From assembly GCA_902550325.1 (NCBI GenBank), contig CACCYT010000003.1, forward strand, positions 37,283 through 101,282: a DNA stretch of 64,000 nucleotides. The letters are read 5' to 3'. A program made the position numbers and the translations under genes. The notes below the pieces were generated by a model. It was not told the DNA's origin. It did no database searches and saw nothing but the letters and a program-made list of their open reading frames with translations. Source of the DNA: an uncultured Bacteroidota bacterium. GTDB taxonomy: Bacteria > Bacteroidota > Bacteroidia > Flavobacteriales > Flavobacteriaceae. Each line of letters begins with the position of its first letter. The first letter of the stretch is position 1. This document shows positions 49,115 through 59,953 of this stretch, piece after piece.

Positions 49115-50278
49115 ATGCCAAATATATTAATTGTAGAAGACGAAGAAGCTATTCGAAGAGTACTAAAAAAAGTACTTACAGAAGACGATAATAAAAATAA
49201 AATTATTGAGGCATCTGATGGGGTAGAAGCAATAAATAAAATTAAATCAGAAAATCTTCAACTTGTAATCTGTGATATTAAAATGCCAAAAAAAGATGGC
49301 ATTGATGTTTTAAATTTTCTAAAAACGTTTGATGATAAAATCCCTATAATAATGATTTCCGGTCACGGTGATTTAAAGACCGCAGTTATGGCCATGAGAA
49401 AAGGTGCATTTGATTTTATTGAAAAACCACCAGATCTGAATAGTTTATTATCGTCTGTTAGAGAATCTTTAAAAAATAAAGTTCAGCTAAAAAAGAAATC
49501 AAATAAGCAAACCAAACAAACAAAATATGATATTGTTGGTGAATCAAAAAAAATACTAGAGTTAAAACAAATAATTGAAAAGATCTCTCCAACCAATGCA
49601 AGAGTAATGATTTTAGGTCCAAATGGTTCTGGAAAGGAACTTGTTGCAAGACAAATTCATAATAATAGTCTAAGATCTGATGGACCATTCATAGAAGTAA
49701 ATTGTGCTGCCATTCCATCTGAATTGATTGAAAGTGAATTATTCGGTCATCTAAAAGGATCTTTCACTTCTGCCCACAAGGATAGAGTTGGTAAGTTTGA
49801 GGCTGCAAATAATGGAACAATTTTCTTGGACGAAATAGGTGATATGAGTTTATCAGCTCAATCAAAAGTATTAAGGGCGATTCAAGAAAGTAAAATTCAA
49901 AAAGTTGGTAGTGAAAAAGATATTTTTGTAGACTCCAGAATTATTGCAGCAACAAATAAGGATTTAAAAACACTAATTAAAGAAAATAAGTTCAGAGAAG
50001 ACTTGTATCACAGAATAGCTGTTATAGAGCTAAATGTACCAAAATTAGATGACAGAAAAGATGATATAATTCTTTTAGTTGATCACTTTTTAGAGCAATT
50101 ATCCAATGCCAACGAGAATGAAATTTTCACCATGGATTCTAAGGCAGTCAAATTACTAACCACCTTTTCATGGAAAGGTAACGTTAGAGAACTTAGAAAT
50201 GTGATAGAAAGACTAACAATTTTATCAGAAAATAATAATATTAATTCTGATGATGTTAAGAAATTTTCTGGAAAATAA
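49115..50278 (+). CDS. Response regulator with sigma-54 interaction-type AAA+ domain, no C-terminal HTH
   Basis: REC 'NILIVEDEEAIRRVL...VICDIKMPKKDGIDVL'; AAA+ 'GPNGSGKELVARQIH', 'ELFGHLKGSFTSAHKDRVGKFEAANNGTIFLDEIGDMS'; ends shortly after 'WKGNVRELRNVIERLTIL'. Confidence 0.88.
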   Translation: MPNILIVEDEEAIRRVLKKVLTEDDNKNKIIEASDGVEAINKIKSENLQLVICDIKMPKKDGIDVLNFLKTFDDKIPIIMISGHGDLKTAVMAMRKGAFDFIEKPPDLNSLLSSVRESLKNKVQLKKKSNKQTKQTKYDIVGESKKILELKQIIEKISPTNARVMILGPNGSGKELVARQIHNNSLRSDGPFIEVNCAAIPSELIESELFGHLKGSFTSAHKDRVGKFEAANNGTIFLDEIGDMSLSAQSKVLRAIQESKIQKVGSEKDIFVDSRIIAATNKDLKTLIKENKFREDLYHRIAVIELNVPKLDDRKDDIILLVDHFLEQLSNANENEIFTMDSKAVKLLTTFSWKGNVRELRNVIERLTILSENNNINSDDVKKFSGK

Positions 50279-50280
50279 TA

Positions 50281-51648
50281 ATGAGAATTACAGTAATTTT
50301 TCTTTTCACACTTACGCTTTCTTCACAAACCGATGAAAAGGTTATTTCATCAATTTTTTCAAAAGCTTTAACTGAGAGTAAATCATACAATTGGTTGGAT
50401 CACCTATCAAATCAAATTGGGGGAAGGCTTTCTGGATCACTTGAAGCTCAAAAAGCAGTTGAGTGGTCTAAAGATGAGCTTGATAAACTCGGTTTTGATG
50501 ATGTTTATTTACAACCTGTTATGGTTCCAACATGGATACGTGGTCCCAAAGAATTTGCATTAATTGAAACTGAACCTGGAATTACTTTTAATGTTAATAT
50601 TACTGCCCTTGGTGGGTCAGTTGCTACCCCATCAGTTGGTTTAAAAGCAAATGTTGTTGAGGTAACTGATCTTGAAGAGCTCAAGGGGCTGGGAAAAGAA
50701 AAAATTGATGGTAAAATTGTTTTTTTTAACAGACCAATGGACCCTACATATATTAGCACTTTTACATCATATGGTAAAGCTGTTGATCAAAGAGCTGTTG
50801 GCACTATGGAAGCATCAAAATATGGTGCGATTGGTGTGATTGTAAGGTCAATGACGCTTAGGGTTGATGACTTTCCTCACACAGGTGGTTTAACGTATGG
50901 AAACCTACCAAAGAGTAAGAGAATACCAGCTGCTGCAATCAGTACTAAAGGAGCTGATAAATTAAGTGACCTACTCAAAATAAAACCTAATTTAAAATTT
51001 CTCTTTAGGCAACAAAGCAAAACCATTAGAGATTCTCAATCTTATAATGTAATTGCAGAAATCAAAGGTTCTGAATTCCCGAACGAAGTTATTTTGGTTG
51101 GAGGTCACCTAGATTCTTGGGATATTGGTGATGGAGCTCACGATGACGGTGCAGGGGTTGTTCACTCAATGGATTTACTTAACATTTTTAATAAAATATC
51201 TTACAAACCAAAAAGAACAATAAGAGTTGTTTTATTTATGAATGAAGAAAATGGAGGAAGAGGTTCAAACAAGTATAAAGAGATAGCTGACCGAGATGGA
51301 GTTAATCATATATTTGCGATAGAATCTGATGCCGGGGGTTTTAGACCCCTCGGTTTTTCTTTTACTTGCAGTGACAGTAATTTTTTGAAGATTTTAGAGT
51401 GGAAAAAACTTTTTGCACCATATTTTGTTAATGTTTTCATCAAAGGCGGTAGTGGTGCAGATATATCCAATCTAAGAAAACCAGACAATATTTTAGCAGG
51501 TTTGAGACCAAATTCTCAAAAGTATTTTGATTATCATCACACTGAAATTGACACTTTTGAAAATGTTAACAAAAGAGAATTAGAATTGGGTTCAGCAGCT
51601 GTAGCCTCACTGGTTTATTTATTTGATAAATACGGCATTCGGAATTAA
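50281..51648 (+). CDS. M28 family metallopeptidase (carboxypeptidase Q-like)
   Basis: 'VILVGGHLDSWDIGDGAHDDGAGVVHSMDLL', 'FMNEENGGRGSNKY', 'DYHHTEIDTFENVN'. Confidence 0.9.
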   Translation: MRITVIFLFTLTLSSQTDEKVISSIFSKALTESKSYNWLDHLSNQIGGRLSGSLEAQKAVEWSKDELDKLGFDDVYLQPVMVPTWIRGPKEFALIETEPGITFNVNITALGGSVATPSVGLKANVVEVTDLEELKGLGKEKIDGKIVFFNRPMDPTYISTFTSYGKAVDQRAVGTMEASKYGAIGVIVRSMTLRVDDFPHTGGLTYGNLPKSKRIPAAAISTKGADKLSDLLKIKPNLKFLFRQQSKTIRDSQSYNVIAEIKGSEFPNEVILVGGHLDSWDIGDGAHDDGAGVVHSMDLLNIFNKISYKPKRTIRVVLFMNEENGGRGSNKYKEIADRDGVNHIFAIESDAGGFRPLGFSFTCSDSNFLKILEWKKLFAPYFVNVFIKGGSGADISNLRKPDNILAGLRPNSQKYFDYHHTEIDTFENVNKRELELGSAAVASLVYLFDKYGIRN

Positions 51649-52235
51649 TGTTCGATAAATTAAAAAGCCTGGATATAGACTTGTTAGTCTTTCTTAACAA
51701 TTTAGGAAGTGAACAGTTTGATTTTTTATGGCTCATAATAACAAACAAATACACTTGGATACCACTTTATTTCTCTTTAATATATCTACACTTTAATTCT
51801 ATAAGGTTAAAAATTAGATCAATTTTTTTATTTTTCTTTGTTATTGGACTATTGATTTTATTTACAGATCAGTCTAGTAATTTGTCTAAGCATTTTTTTG
51901 AAATTTTACGTCCTTGTAACGATGAATCTGTTTCAAGACTTATTAGAGTAGTTAAGACGGGTTGCGGAGGTTTGTATGGGTTTTTCTCAGCTCACGCAGC
52001 AAATTCTTTTGCTATAGCAACTTTCTTTTATTTCACACTCAATAAGTACAACAGAATAGGAAAACTTCTCTTCATATGGGCAACAGTAGTTTCTTACAGT
52101 AGGGTTTACTGTGGTGTCCATTTCCCCTCAGATATTGTAATTGGTGGTGCATATGGATTAATTGCAGGATACATAGCTTATATTTTTTATCAAAATCTGA
52201 TGAAGAATCAGTCTTTTTTCAGTAAATCAGAATAA
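51648..52235 (+). CDS. PAP2-family phosphatase
   Basis: 'FFSAHAANSFAIATFF', 'SYSRVYCGVHFPSDIVIGGAYG'. Confidence 0.87.
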   Translation: MFDKLKSLDIDLLVFLNNLGSEQFDFLWLIITNKYTWIPLYFSLIYLHFNSIRLKIRSIFLFFFVIGLLILFTDQSSNLSKHFFEILRPCNDESVSRLIRVVKTGCGGLYGFFSAHAANSFAIATFFYFTLNKYNRIGKLLFIWATVVSYSRVYCGVHFPSDIVIGGAYGLIAGYIAYIFYQNLMKNQSFFSKSE

Positions 52236-52801
52236 TTAGATTTAAATTTTTCAATTCTAGGGACAGATACATTCCATATGTAAGGATTGTTTGGGTTTTT
52301 TATTTTGTAATCTTGATGATAACTTTCTGCCAAATAAAATATTTCAAAATTCTTAACCTCTGTAACAATTTGGTTATATACTTTATTGTCAAGTAATCTT
52401 TTGATTTCTTTTTCAATTATAATCTTTTCTTCATTAGTCTCGTAAAAAGCAATAGATCTGTAGTGTGGCCCAATATCTGGCCCTTGTTTGTTTAGAGTTG
52501 TTGGATCGTGTGAGGCAAAAAAGACTTCTACGAGTTTTGAAAAACTTATTTGATTAGGGTTGTAGGATACTTTTATACTTTCTGCATGACCTGTTTTTCC
52601 AGTAAGAACTTGCCTGTATGATGGGTTTTTCAGCCAACCACCAGAGTATCCTGAAACGACATCATTAACGCCCTCTAAGCTCTCATATATAGATTCTACA
52701 CACCAAAAACAACCAGATGCAAAATATGCATTCTTTAGTTCAGTTTGTCCGTAAGAAATTGATAAAAAGAAAAATATTAAAAATCGGACTTTAAACTTCA
52801 T
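52208..52801 (-). CDS. msrA: Peptide-methionine (S)-S-oxide reductase
   Basis: 'YFASGCFWCVESIYESLEGVNDVVSGYSGG', 'HDPTTLNKQGPDIGPHYRSIAFY', 'YHQDY'. Confidence 0.94.
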   Translation of the reverse strand: MKFKVRFLIFFFLSISYGQTELKNAYFASGCFWCVESIYESLEGVNDVVSGYSGGWLKNPSYRQVLTGKTGHAESIKVSYNPNQISFSKLVEVFFASHDPTTLNKQGPDIGPHYRSIAFYETNEEKIIIEKEIKRLLDNKVYNQIVTEVKNFEIFYLAESYHQDYKIKNPNNPYIWNVSVPRIEKFKSNYSDLLKKD

Positions 52802-53906
52802 TTATTACACTTATTATTTTTCTTGAGTAATTGACCCAGGAGAATTTGTTTTTGAGGTGCTTGAGATTTTCAAAATTAAAATTTTTATCATTTAAAGCAT
52901 AATTGATAACCTTACTCATGCTTTTAACATTAGCTTCACAAATATATCCATTTCTAGAACTTATAAATTCTCCTATTCCACCAACTCCAGTAGTTACAAT
53001 TTTCTTTTCAAAACCTATTGAAAGAGCAGTTACGCCACTTTGAGATGAAGTTTTGTTAGGCTGAATAACTAAGTCTGCAATTGAAAACCAATGATTAATA
53101 ATATTTCCCTCCACATACTCATCAAAAATTTTAATATTTTTTTCAATCCCTAGCGTCTTAATTTGACTTAAATATTTTTTCTTATCACTATAAAATTCAC
53201 CAACAATCAGTAATATTAACTTTTGATTTTTTTTTACTAGCTCAGCCATTGACTCGATTAAAAGGTCAAGACCTTTGTAGTCTCTCACCAAACCAAAATG
53301 TAATATATATCGATAATTTGAATCTAATTTTAAAATTTTTAAAGACTCATCTCTATTAAGTATCTTGTTATTTTTAATTGGGTGGTATAATTGTTTAATC
53401 AGTAAACTATTTGAACAAATTTTTTTTAATGAATTGGTTGAGTTTTTTGACAGAGTAATTGCAATATCAAGAGAATTTAGATAAAACTTTAGCATAGGAT
53501 AATCTAAGGGGAATCTCTCGTGTGGAAGAACATTATGAATTATACCAACTTTTTTTATAGATTTTTTACTATATCTGTTTATAATTCCAAAAAGAAATGA
53601 TACCACAGGGTTCCAGTGTGTAGTGATAATTGTATCAATCTCTTTTTCATTAATTATTCTAATAACTTTTTTATGGTCAAATGGATTATAAATATTAAAA
53701 TTTTGAAAATTTTTATCATTAGTTCTTGATTTTATAAACTGTGATTTTCCAGGAAAAAGAAAGTTTGGGTAATTTTTTTTTAGTGATATAACGAAAACAT
53801 TACATAAATCTTTTAGATTTTTATACGATATATAATTAAATTCTGAAATACCACCTCTTAGTGGTGGGTGAGGACCAATAATTAAAATTCTTTTATTGTT
53901 CTTCAA
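52791..53906 (-). CDS. Glycosyltransferase (GT4-like)
   Basis: 'ILIIGPHPPLRGGISEF', 'ILHFGLVRDYKGLDLLIESMAEL', 'ADLVIQPNKTSSQSGVTALSIGFEKKIVTTGVGGIGEFI'. Confidence 0.85.
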   Translation of the reverse strand: MKNNKRILIIGPHPPLRGGISEFNYISYKNLKDLCNVFVISLKKNYPNFLFPGKSQFIKSRTNDKNFQNFNIYNPFDHKKVIRIINEKEIDTIITTHWNPVVSFLFGIINRYSKKSIKKVGIIHNVLPHERFPLDYPMLKFYLNSLDIAITLSKNSTNSLKKICSNSLLIKQLYHPIKNNKILNRDESLKILKLDSNYRYILHFGLVRDYKGLDLLIESMAELVKKNQKLILLIVGEFYSDKKKYLSQIKTLGIEKNIKIFDEYVEGNIINHWFSIADLVIQPNKTSSQSGVTALSIGFEKKIVTTGVGGIGEFISSRNGYICEANVKSMSKVINYALNDKNFNFENLKHLKNKFSWVNYSRKIISVINEV

Positions 53907-56900
53907 CTATTATCCAGTTTCCGGAGTTAATAAGGTTTTGAGCCTGTTTAAACTTTAGTTCTTTTTTTTCACCGCTTTGCATATTTCTGACAGTCACCCT
54001 TTCATTTCTTCCTATTTTTCTCTTTTCTCGAGTTATTGTTTCAACCATATTATTTTTTTGAGAAACATTGCCACCAATATCTCTGTTTCGCCTGGCTAGC
54101 TCATCACTGTTTAGAACTTCCTCTTTTGAGGTTTTATAAGCTTGTTGTCTTCTTGTCTGTCTATCTTCTTTAATTTCATCTGGATCTCTACTTGGTAAGT
54201 CAGCCTTCATTAAAAAGGTTAATATATCCTTATTTAAATTATCAATCATTGAGAAAAAAAGCTCTTTTGCCTCAAACTTATAGATAAGAAGTGGATCTTT
54301 TTGCTCATGAACAGCCAATTGAACTGATTGTCTAAGTTCATCCATCTTTCTGAGATGGGTTTTCCATGTTTCATCAATAATAGCCAACGATATATTTTTT
54401 TCGAAATCATCAATTAACTTCTTTCCTTTTGAATCATAAGCACTTTTTAAATTAGTAACAATATTCATTGTTTTCTTTCCATCAGTAAAAGGGACAACAA
54501 TTCTCTCATATCTATTTTTAGGGTTTTCATGTACATTTTTAATTATTGGAAAAACCTTATTTATATTTTCTAGATTTTTTCTTTCATAATTTTCTAATAT
54601 ACTTTTGTATAGGCTATTAACTAGTTTGACCTCATCCTGTGATTCAAATTCATTTTTACTTATAGACGATGTAATTCCAAAACATCTTATTAAATTAAAT
54701 TCAAAGTCCTTAAAATCATTTTTATTTTTAGCATCTAAGTAAATACTTTCAGCACTTTCAAAAATCATATTTGCAACATCAACTTTTAACCTATTTACAT
54801 CTAAAGCATTCTTCCTCTTCTTGTATATCACTTCTCTTTGCATATTCATTACATCATCATATTCAAGAAGTCTTTTTCTTATGCCAAAGTTGTTTTCTTC
54901 AACTTTTTTTTGTGCTCTTTCGATCACAGAGTTCATCATCGAATGTTCAAGTACATCACCTTCTTTGTGACCCATTCTATCCATCATTTTCGAAACTCTT
55001 TCAGTTCCAAATAACCTCATTAAATTATCTTCTAGTGACACAAAAAATTGAGTACTCCCAGGATCACCCTGTCTACCGGATCTTCCTCTTAACTGTCTGT
55101 CGACTCTTCTAGAATCATGTCTTTCAGTTCCGATTATTGCTAATCCACCCTTGTTTTTTATGTTATCTGAAATTTTAATATCTGTTCCACGTCCAGCCAT
55201 ATTAGTTGCTATAGTAACTATACCACTTTTTCCTGCCTCTGCCACTATATCAGCTTCTTTCTTATGTAATTTTGCATTTAGTACATTGTGATGAATTTTT
55301 TTTCTTGTTAGCATTCTTGAGAGTAATTCAGAAATTTCGACTGATGTTGTACCAATAAGAACTGGTCTCCCAGAATTTGACAATTCTGCAACACAATCTA
55401 TTACGGCGTTGTATTTCTCTCTTTTTGTTTTGTATACTAAGTCGTTTCTGTCATCTCGAATTACAGGTTTATTCGTAGGAATTTCGGTAACTTCAAGTTT
55501 ATATATATCCCAAAATTCACCTTCTTCTGTAACTGCTGTTCCTGTCATACCTGACAATTTTCTGTACATTCTAAAGTAGTTTTGTAAAGTTATTGTGGCG
55601 AACGTTTGGGTAGCATCCTCAATTTTTACATTTTCTTTAGCCTCAATTGCTTGGTGCAATCCGTCTGAATATCTTCTTCCTTCCATTATCCTACCAGTTT
55701 GCTCATCAACAATCATTACTTTGTTGTTCATCAAAACATATTCAATATCCTTTTCAAATAAAGTATATGCTTTTAAAAGCTGATTCATAGTGTGAATTCT
55801 TTCACTTTTCTCATTAAAATCATTAAAAATTTTATCTTTTTTCTCTGCTTCCTTTTCACTTGAGTAATTTTCATTTTCAATGTTTGCAATCTCGGAAGAT
55901 AAATCAGGAAGAATAAAAAAATTAGAGTCATTTATATTATCAGATAAATGATCTATCCCCTTATCTGTTAACTCTATTTGATTGTTTTTTTCATCAATTG
56001 TAAAATATAAATCTGCATCAACCTTTGGCATTTCCCTATTATTATCTTGCATGTAAAAGTTCTCTGTTTTAAGAAGAGTTTGTTTTACTCCCTCTTCACT
56101 CAAAAACTTTATAAGGGCTTTGCTTTTTGGTAAACCTCGGTAAGCTTGTAAAAGTTTAAATCCTCCATTTTCATTATCTCCTGACATTATAAGTTTTTTT
56201 GAATCTGATAAGATTTTAGTAACAAGCTGTTTTTGAGTTTGAACTAGGGAAGAAATTTTGGGTTTTAATATTTCAAATTCGTGATTATTTCCTTTTGGGA
56301 CAGGTCCAGATATAATTAGTGGAGTTCTAGCATCATCAATTAATACAGAATCCACTTCATCTACTATAGCATAACTGTGTTTTCTCTGAACTCGATCCAC
56401 ATTTCTGTTTGCCATATTATCACGCAAATAATCGAATCCAAATTCATTATTTGTTCCATATGTTATATCAGCCAGATAAGCATTTTTTCTTTCAATTGAG
56501 TGAGGTTTATATTTATCAATACAATCAATTCTAAATCCATGAAACTCAAAGATTGGTGCCATCCATGTGCAATCTCTTTTTGCCAGGTAGTCATTTACAG
56601 TAACCAAGTGAACACCATTTCCTGTTAGTGCATTTAAAAATACAGGTAATGTAGCAACAAGTGTTTTTCCCTCACCAGTTTGCATCTCTGCTATTTTTCC
56701 TTTATGAAGTGCAATTCCTCCAATCAATTGAACATCATAATGGACCATATCCCAAATAATTTCTTTTCCAGCAGCGTCCCATGTGTTACTCCAAATTGCT
56801 TTACCATTTTTTATTGAAACATAATTTTTGGTATCAGCATACTCAGCGTCCATATCAGAGGATGAAACCTCAATATATTTATTTGAAGCAAATCTTTTTG

Positions 56901-57258
56901 CAGTTTCTTTGACCAGGGCAAAGGCAGTGGGTAAGATTTTATCTAACAATAAATCTAATTGATCAAGGTATTCACCTTCAATCTTATCAATTTTATTGTA
57001 ATTTTTTTCATTTTCATCTATGTTGGTTGATTTTGAAATTATTTTTTTTATTTCATCAATTTTACTTTGGAATGGTTTTTTTAAATCTGTAATTTGTTTT
57101 TTTAAATCAGTTTTTACTGATCTAAGCTGATCATTATTAAGTTTTTCTAAATCAAATCCTTTTTCATGAATTTTCTTAACAATGGGTTCGGCTTCCCTTA
57201 AATCTTTCTTGGACTTATTGGGAATAAATACTTTAAGAATAGAATTTAATAAGCTCAT
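53893..57258 (-). CDS. secA: Preprotein translocase ATPase SecA
   Basis: 'GKIAEMQTGEGKTLVATLPVFLNALTGNGVHLVTVNDYLAKRD', 'MAGRGTDIKIS', 'RRVDRQLRGRSGRQGDPGSTQFFVSLEDNLMRLFG'. Confidence 0.96.
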   Translation of the reverse strand: MSLLNSILKVFIPNKSKKDLREAEPIVKKIHEKGFDLEKLNNDQLRSVKTDLKKQITDLKKPFQSKIDEIKKIISKSTNIDENEKNYNKIDKIEGEYLDQLDLLLDKILPTAFALVKETAKRFASNKYIEVSSSDMDAEYADTKNYVSIKNGKAIWSNTWDAAGKEIIWDMVHYDVQLIGGIALHKGKIAEMQTGEGKTLVATLPVFLNALTGNGVHLVTVNDYLAKRDCTWMAPIFEFHGFRIDCIDKYKPHSIERKNAYLADITYGTNNEFGFDYLRDNMANRNVDRVQRKHSYAIVDEVDSVLIDDARTPLIISGPVPKGNNHEFEILKPKISSLVQTQKQLVTKILSDSKKLIMSGDNENGGFKLLQAYRGLPKSKALIKFLSEEGVKQTLLKTENFYMQDNNREMPKVDADLYFTIDEKNNQIELTDKGIDHLSDNINDSNFFILPDLSSEIANIENENYSSEKEAEKKDKIFNDFNEKSERIHTMNQLLKAYTLFEKDIEYVLMNNKVMIVDEQTGRIMEGRRYSDGLHQAIEAKENVKIEDATQTFATITLQNYFRMYRKLSGMTGTAVTEEGEFWDIYKLEVTEIPTNKPVIRDDRNDLVYKTKREKYNAVIDCVAELSNSGRPVLIGTTSVEISELLSRMLTRKKIHHNVLNAKLHKKEADIVAEAGKSGIVTIATNMAGRGTDIKISDNIKNKGGLAIIGTERHDSRRVDRQLRGRSGRQGDPGSTQFFVSLEDNLMRLFGTERVSKMMDRMGHKEGDVLEHSMMNSVIERAQKKVEENNFGIRKRLLEYDDVMNMQREVIYKKRKNALDVNRLKVDVANMIFESAESIYLDAKNKNDFKDFEFNLIRCFGITSSISKNEFESQDEVKLVNSLYKSILENYERKNLENINKVFPIIKNVHENPKNRYERIVVPFTDGKKTMNIVTNLKSAYDSKGKKLIDDFEKNISLAIIDETWKTHLRKMDELRQSVQLAVHEQKDPLLIYKFEAKELFFSMIDNLNKDILTFLMKADLPSRDPDEIKEDRQTRRQQAYKTSKEEVLNSDELARRNRDIGGNVSQKNNMVETITREKRKIGRNERVTVRNMQSGEKKELKFKQAQNLINSGNWIIVEEQ

Positions 57259-57316
57259 CAGTTATTGATGATAAATTTAATGAAAAAACGCTTGCTAAGT
57301 AATTGATTTTTGGAAA

Positions 57317-57541
57317 TTAATATTCTTCCTCATTCCAGAGGTAATCTTCTTGTGTTGGAAAATCTGGCCAAATGTCTTGAATTGAATCGTAAACTTCACC
57401 ATCTTCATCTTCAATTGCCTGTAGGTTTTCAACAACTTCAAGGGGAGCGCCAGTTCTTATTGCATAATCAATAAGTTCATCCTTGTTAGCTGGCCATGGT
57501 GCATCGCTTAGATATTGTGCTAGTTCTAGAGTCCAATACAT
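57317..57541 (-). CDS. DUF2795-like small acidic protein
   Basis: 'MYWTLELAQYLSDAPWPANKDELIDYAIRTGAPLEVVENLQAIEDEDGEVYDSI'. Confidence 0.75.
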   Translation of the reverse strand: MYWTLELAQYLSDAPWPANKDELIDYAIRTGAPLEVVENLQAIEDEDGEVYDSIQDIWPDFPTQEDYLWNEEEY

Positions 57542-57603
57542 TGGTAATAATTTTTTTGCAAAAATAATTTTTTAATTCTCTTGTGCAATAATTTGTTGAA
57601 AAA

Positions 57604-59178
57604 TTAACAAAAATTATTTTTTTGTGTCAAAACTCTTGAGAAAAAAAATGCAGTTAATATTATAATAAAAAATAAGGAGATCCTGTAAATAAAATCACCA
57701 TAAATAGTGTAAAAAGTTATTTTATTATTAGAACCAATTCTCTGGTTTATCAAGCCCTCCTCTTCGTACGCAATAGTCTTAATTACTTCGCCTTTATAAT
57801 TTATGATTGATGATATGCCGGTATTTGCGCTCCTAACTATATTTTTTCTTGTTTCAATTGATCTTAATTTAGCATAGGAGAGATGTTGTTTGTGCCCCTG
57901 TGTGTTATCCCACCAACCATCATTAGTAATTATTGCCAATAAATTTGCGCCATTTTTTACATATTCACCAACATACTCTCCATAAACAGATTCGTAACAT
58001 ATAATTGGAGCAATTTTGATATCTTTCTTTGTATTAAAAACCGATCTATCGTACTGATATCCCCTTGAATACGACAAACCTCCAAAATCGATTAATAGAG
58101 ATCCGAGTATTGGTTCTAAGACGTTTTTGTATGGCATTTTTTCAATGCCAACCACAAGTTTTGATTTTTTATAAATTTCAAAATCATCTGAAACAAATAA
58201 TGCTGCATTGAAAAGATCTAACCATCTATTGTTTTCTAGCTTATTTGAAAAACTTTGAACCTTGGTTGAGTCATCAAAGACTTGATAAAGTTCAATCCCT
58301 GTTAAAATTTCAGTATCATAAATCTTATTTATTTGTTTTAGTTTCCTAATCAAATTAGAGTAGCTAAGAGAGCTAAGCAGAGAACCATCACTAAAATAGG
58401 TTTCAGGAAGGATAACTATAGAGTTTCTGTTTATTTCATCCGACAAAATCGATTCCAAATATTTTAAATTTTGATCATTACTTCTATTAAACTTTTCATT
58501 ATAAGGATCAATATTTGGTTGAACAACAACTGTTTTTATTTCACTCTCTTTAATTGTAATATTTTGATAAATTAATAATGAACAAAAAATAGGGAGAAAA
58601 ATAATAAATGTAAGAGTCAATATTTCTGACTTAAAGCTTTTCATAGCCTGTATTTTTTTTACACACATATATGCTGTAAAATTTGAACATAAAACCCATA
58701 ACGTTCCACCAAATGCACCTGTATATTCGTACCACTGAATTATAGTTGTATTTTCCGAAAAAACATTACCCAGATTCAACCAGGGCCATGAAAAGTCCCA
58801 ATTGAGATGAAATTTTTCAAAGCATATCCATAGCGTAATAAAAAAAATCACGGATAATCTATCTCCAAGCTTTTTACGGAATATCAGAGAAATAAAAACC
58901 ACAAAGCTCATAAGTGCTGAATTTACAATTACAGCAAATAACATCCCAAAGAAAGAAGCATAGTAGAGCCAATAGGTTGTAATCAAATTCCAGGTAAAAA
59001 ATGTAACAAAAGAGAATATGGTTAAAGTCACATTGTTTTGATTTCTGTAGTTATCTACCAAAGAAATCAAAGGAATAAAAGCGAAAAATATAAAAAAATA
59101 CAACCCATATGTTGGCCAAGATATTCCCAGCATAAGTCCTGAAAAAATACTTAAAAAAAAATGATTTCTAAATTTCAA
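57604..59178 (-). CDS. lnt: Apolipoprotein N-acyltransferase
   Basis: N-terminal TM helices plus nitrilase domain 'IVILPETYFSDG', 'IAPIICYESVYGEYVGEYVKNGANLLAIITNDGWW', 'RSANTGISSIINYKGEVI'. Confidence 0.9.
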   Translation of the reverse strand: MKFRNHFFLSIFSGLMLGISWPTYGLYFFIFFAFIPLISLVDNYRNQNNVTLTIFSFVTFFTWNLITTYWLYYASFFGMLFAVIVNSALMSFVVFISLIFRKKLGDRLSVIFFITLWICFEKFHLNWDFSWPWLNLGNVFSENTTIIQWYEYTGAFGGTLWVLCSNFTAYMCVKKIQAMKSFKSEILTLTFIIFLPIFCSLLIYQNITIKESEIKTVVVQPNIDPYNEKFNRSNDQNLKYLESILSDEINRNSIVILPETYFSDGSLLSSLSYSNLIRKLKQINKIYDTEILTGIELYQVFDDSTKVQSFSNKLENNRWLDLFNAALFVSDDFEIYKKSKLVVGIEKMPYKNVLEPILGSLLIDFGGLSYSRGYQYDRSVFNTKKDIKIAPIICYESVYGEYVGEYVKNGANLLAIITNDGWWDNTQGHKQHLSYAKLRSIETRKNIVRSANTGISSIINYKGEVIKTIAYEEEGLINQRIGSNNKITFYTIYGDFIYRISLFFIIILTAFFFSRVLTQKNNFC

Positions 59179-59225
59179 TTAAATCTGATTATTTTAGCAA
59201 CGAAAATATAAACTAAAAATAACAT

Positions 59226-59951
59226 TTGAAATTAATTAAGTTACTTCCAAATATTCTTACCATTTTTAATGGATTATGTGGCGTTCTTGCGATAGTATTC
59301 ATAGTTGATTATGTTGACTATTCTTTTCCCAAAGAAATTAGTTATTTTATTGCTTTTTTATTGATTCTTATAGCATCTGTTTTAGATTTCTTCGATGGAT
59401 TTGTTGCCAGAAAGATAAATCACACATCCAAAATGGGCTCACAACTTGACTCATTTTCTGATTTAATTTCATTTGCATTGGCTCCAAGTTTTCTCGTTTT
59501 TGATATTATGCAAAATAGTGATCGATTTATGGAAGTTAAACTCTCTGATGGCTCTTTGCTTCCCTACTTGTCTTTTTTAATTATTCCATTTGCAATGTAT
59601 CGGCTAGCAAGATTCAATAACTCGATTAATTCTGAAAACTTTACTGGTTTACCAACTCCTGCTGTTGGAATATTTTTTATGGGATTGCCTTTTTTACCGT
59701 TTAAGCTCACATTTATTATTTTGATCAGCTTGATTTTAATTTTTTCATTTTTAATGGTAAGCAGTTTAAATTTCTACTCTTTGAAGCCCAGTATAACTCA
59801 AAATAGAACATTTTTGAAGACCTTTGTGTTAGTTGAACTTATTTCATTAATTGTATTAATTGTTACAAAAACGGATCTGATTAACTTTTTCAGTATCTCA
59901 GTTTTAATGTATCTTTCGCTGAACCTCTTTTTCGTTTCTTTAAGCAAATAA
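59226..59951 (+). CDS. pssA: CDP-diacylglycerol--serine O-phosphatidyltransferase
   Basis: TTG start; CDP-alcohol phosphatidyltransferase motif 'LDFFDGFVARKINHTSKMGSQLDSFSDLISFALAP'. Confidence 0.9.
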   Translation: MKLIKLLPNILTIFNGLCGVLAIVFIVDYVDYSFPKEISYFIAFLLILIASVLDFFDGFVARKINHTSKMGSQLDSFSDLISFALAPSFLVFDIMQNSDRFMEVKLSDGSLLPYLSFLIIPFAMYRLARFNNSINSENFTGLPTPAVGIFFMGLPFLPFKLTFIILISLILIFSFLMVSSLNFYSLKPSITQNRTFLKTFVLVELISLIVLIVTKTDLINFFSISVLMYLSLNLFFVSLSK

Positions 59952-59953
59952 CT

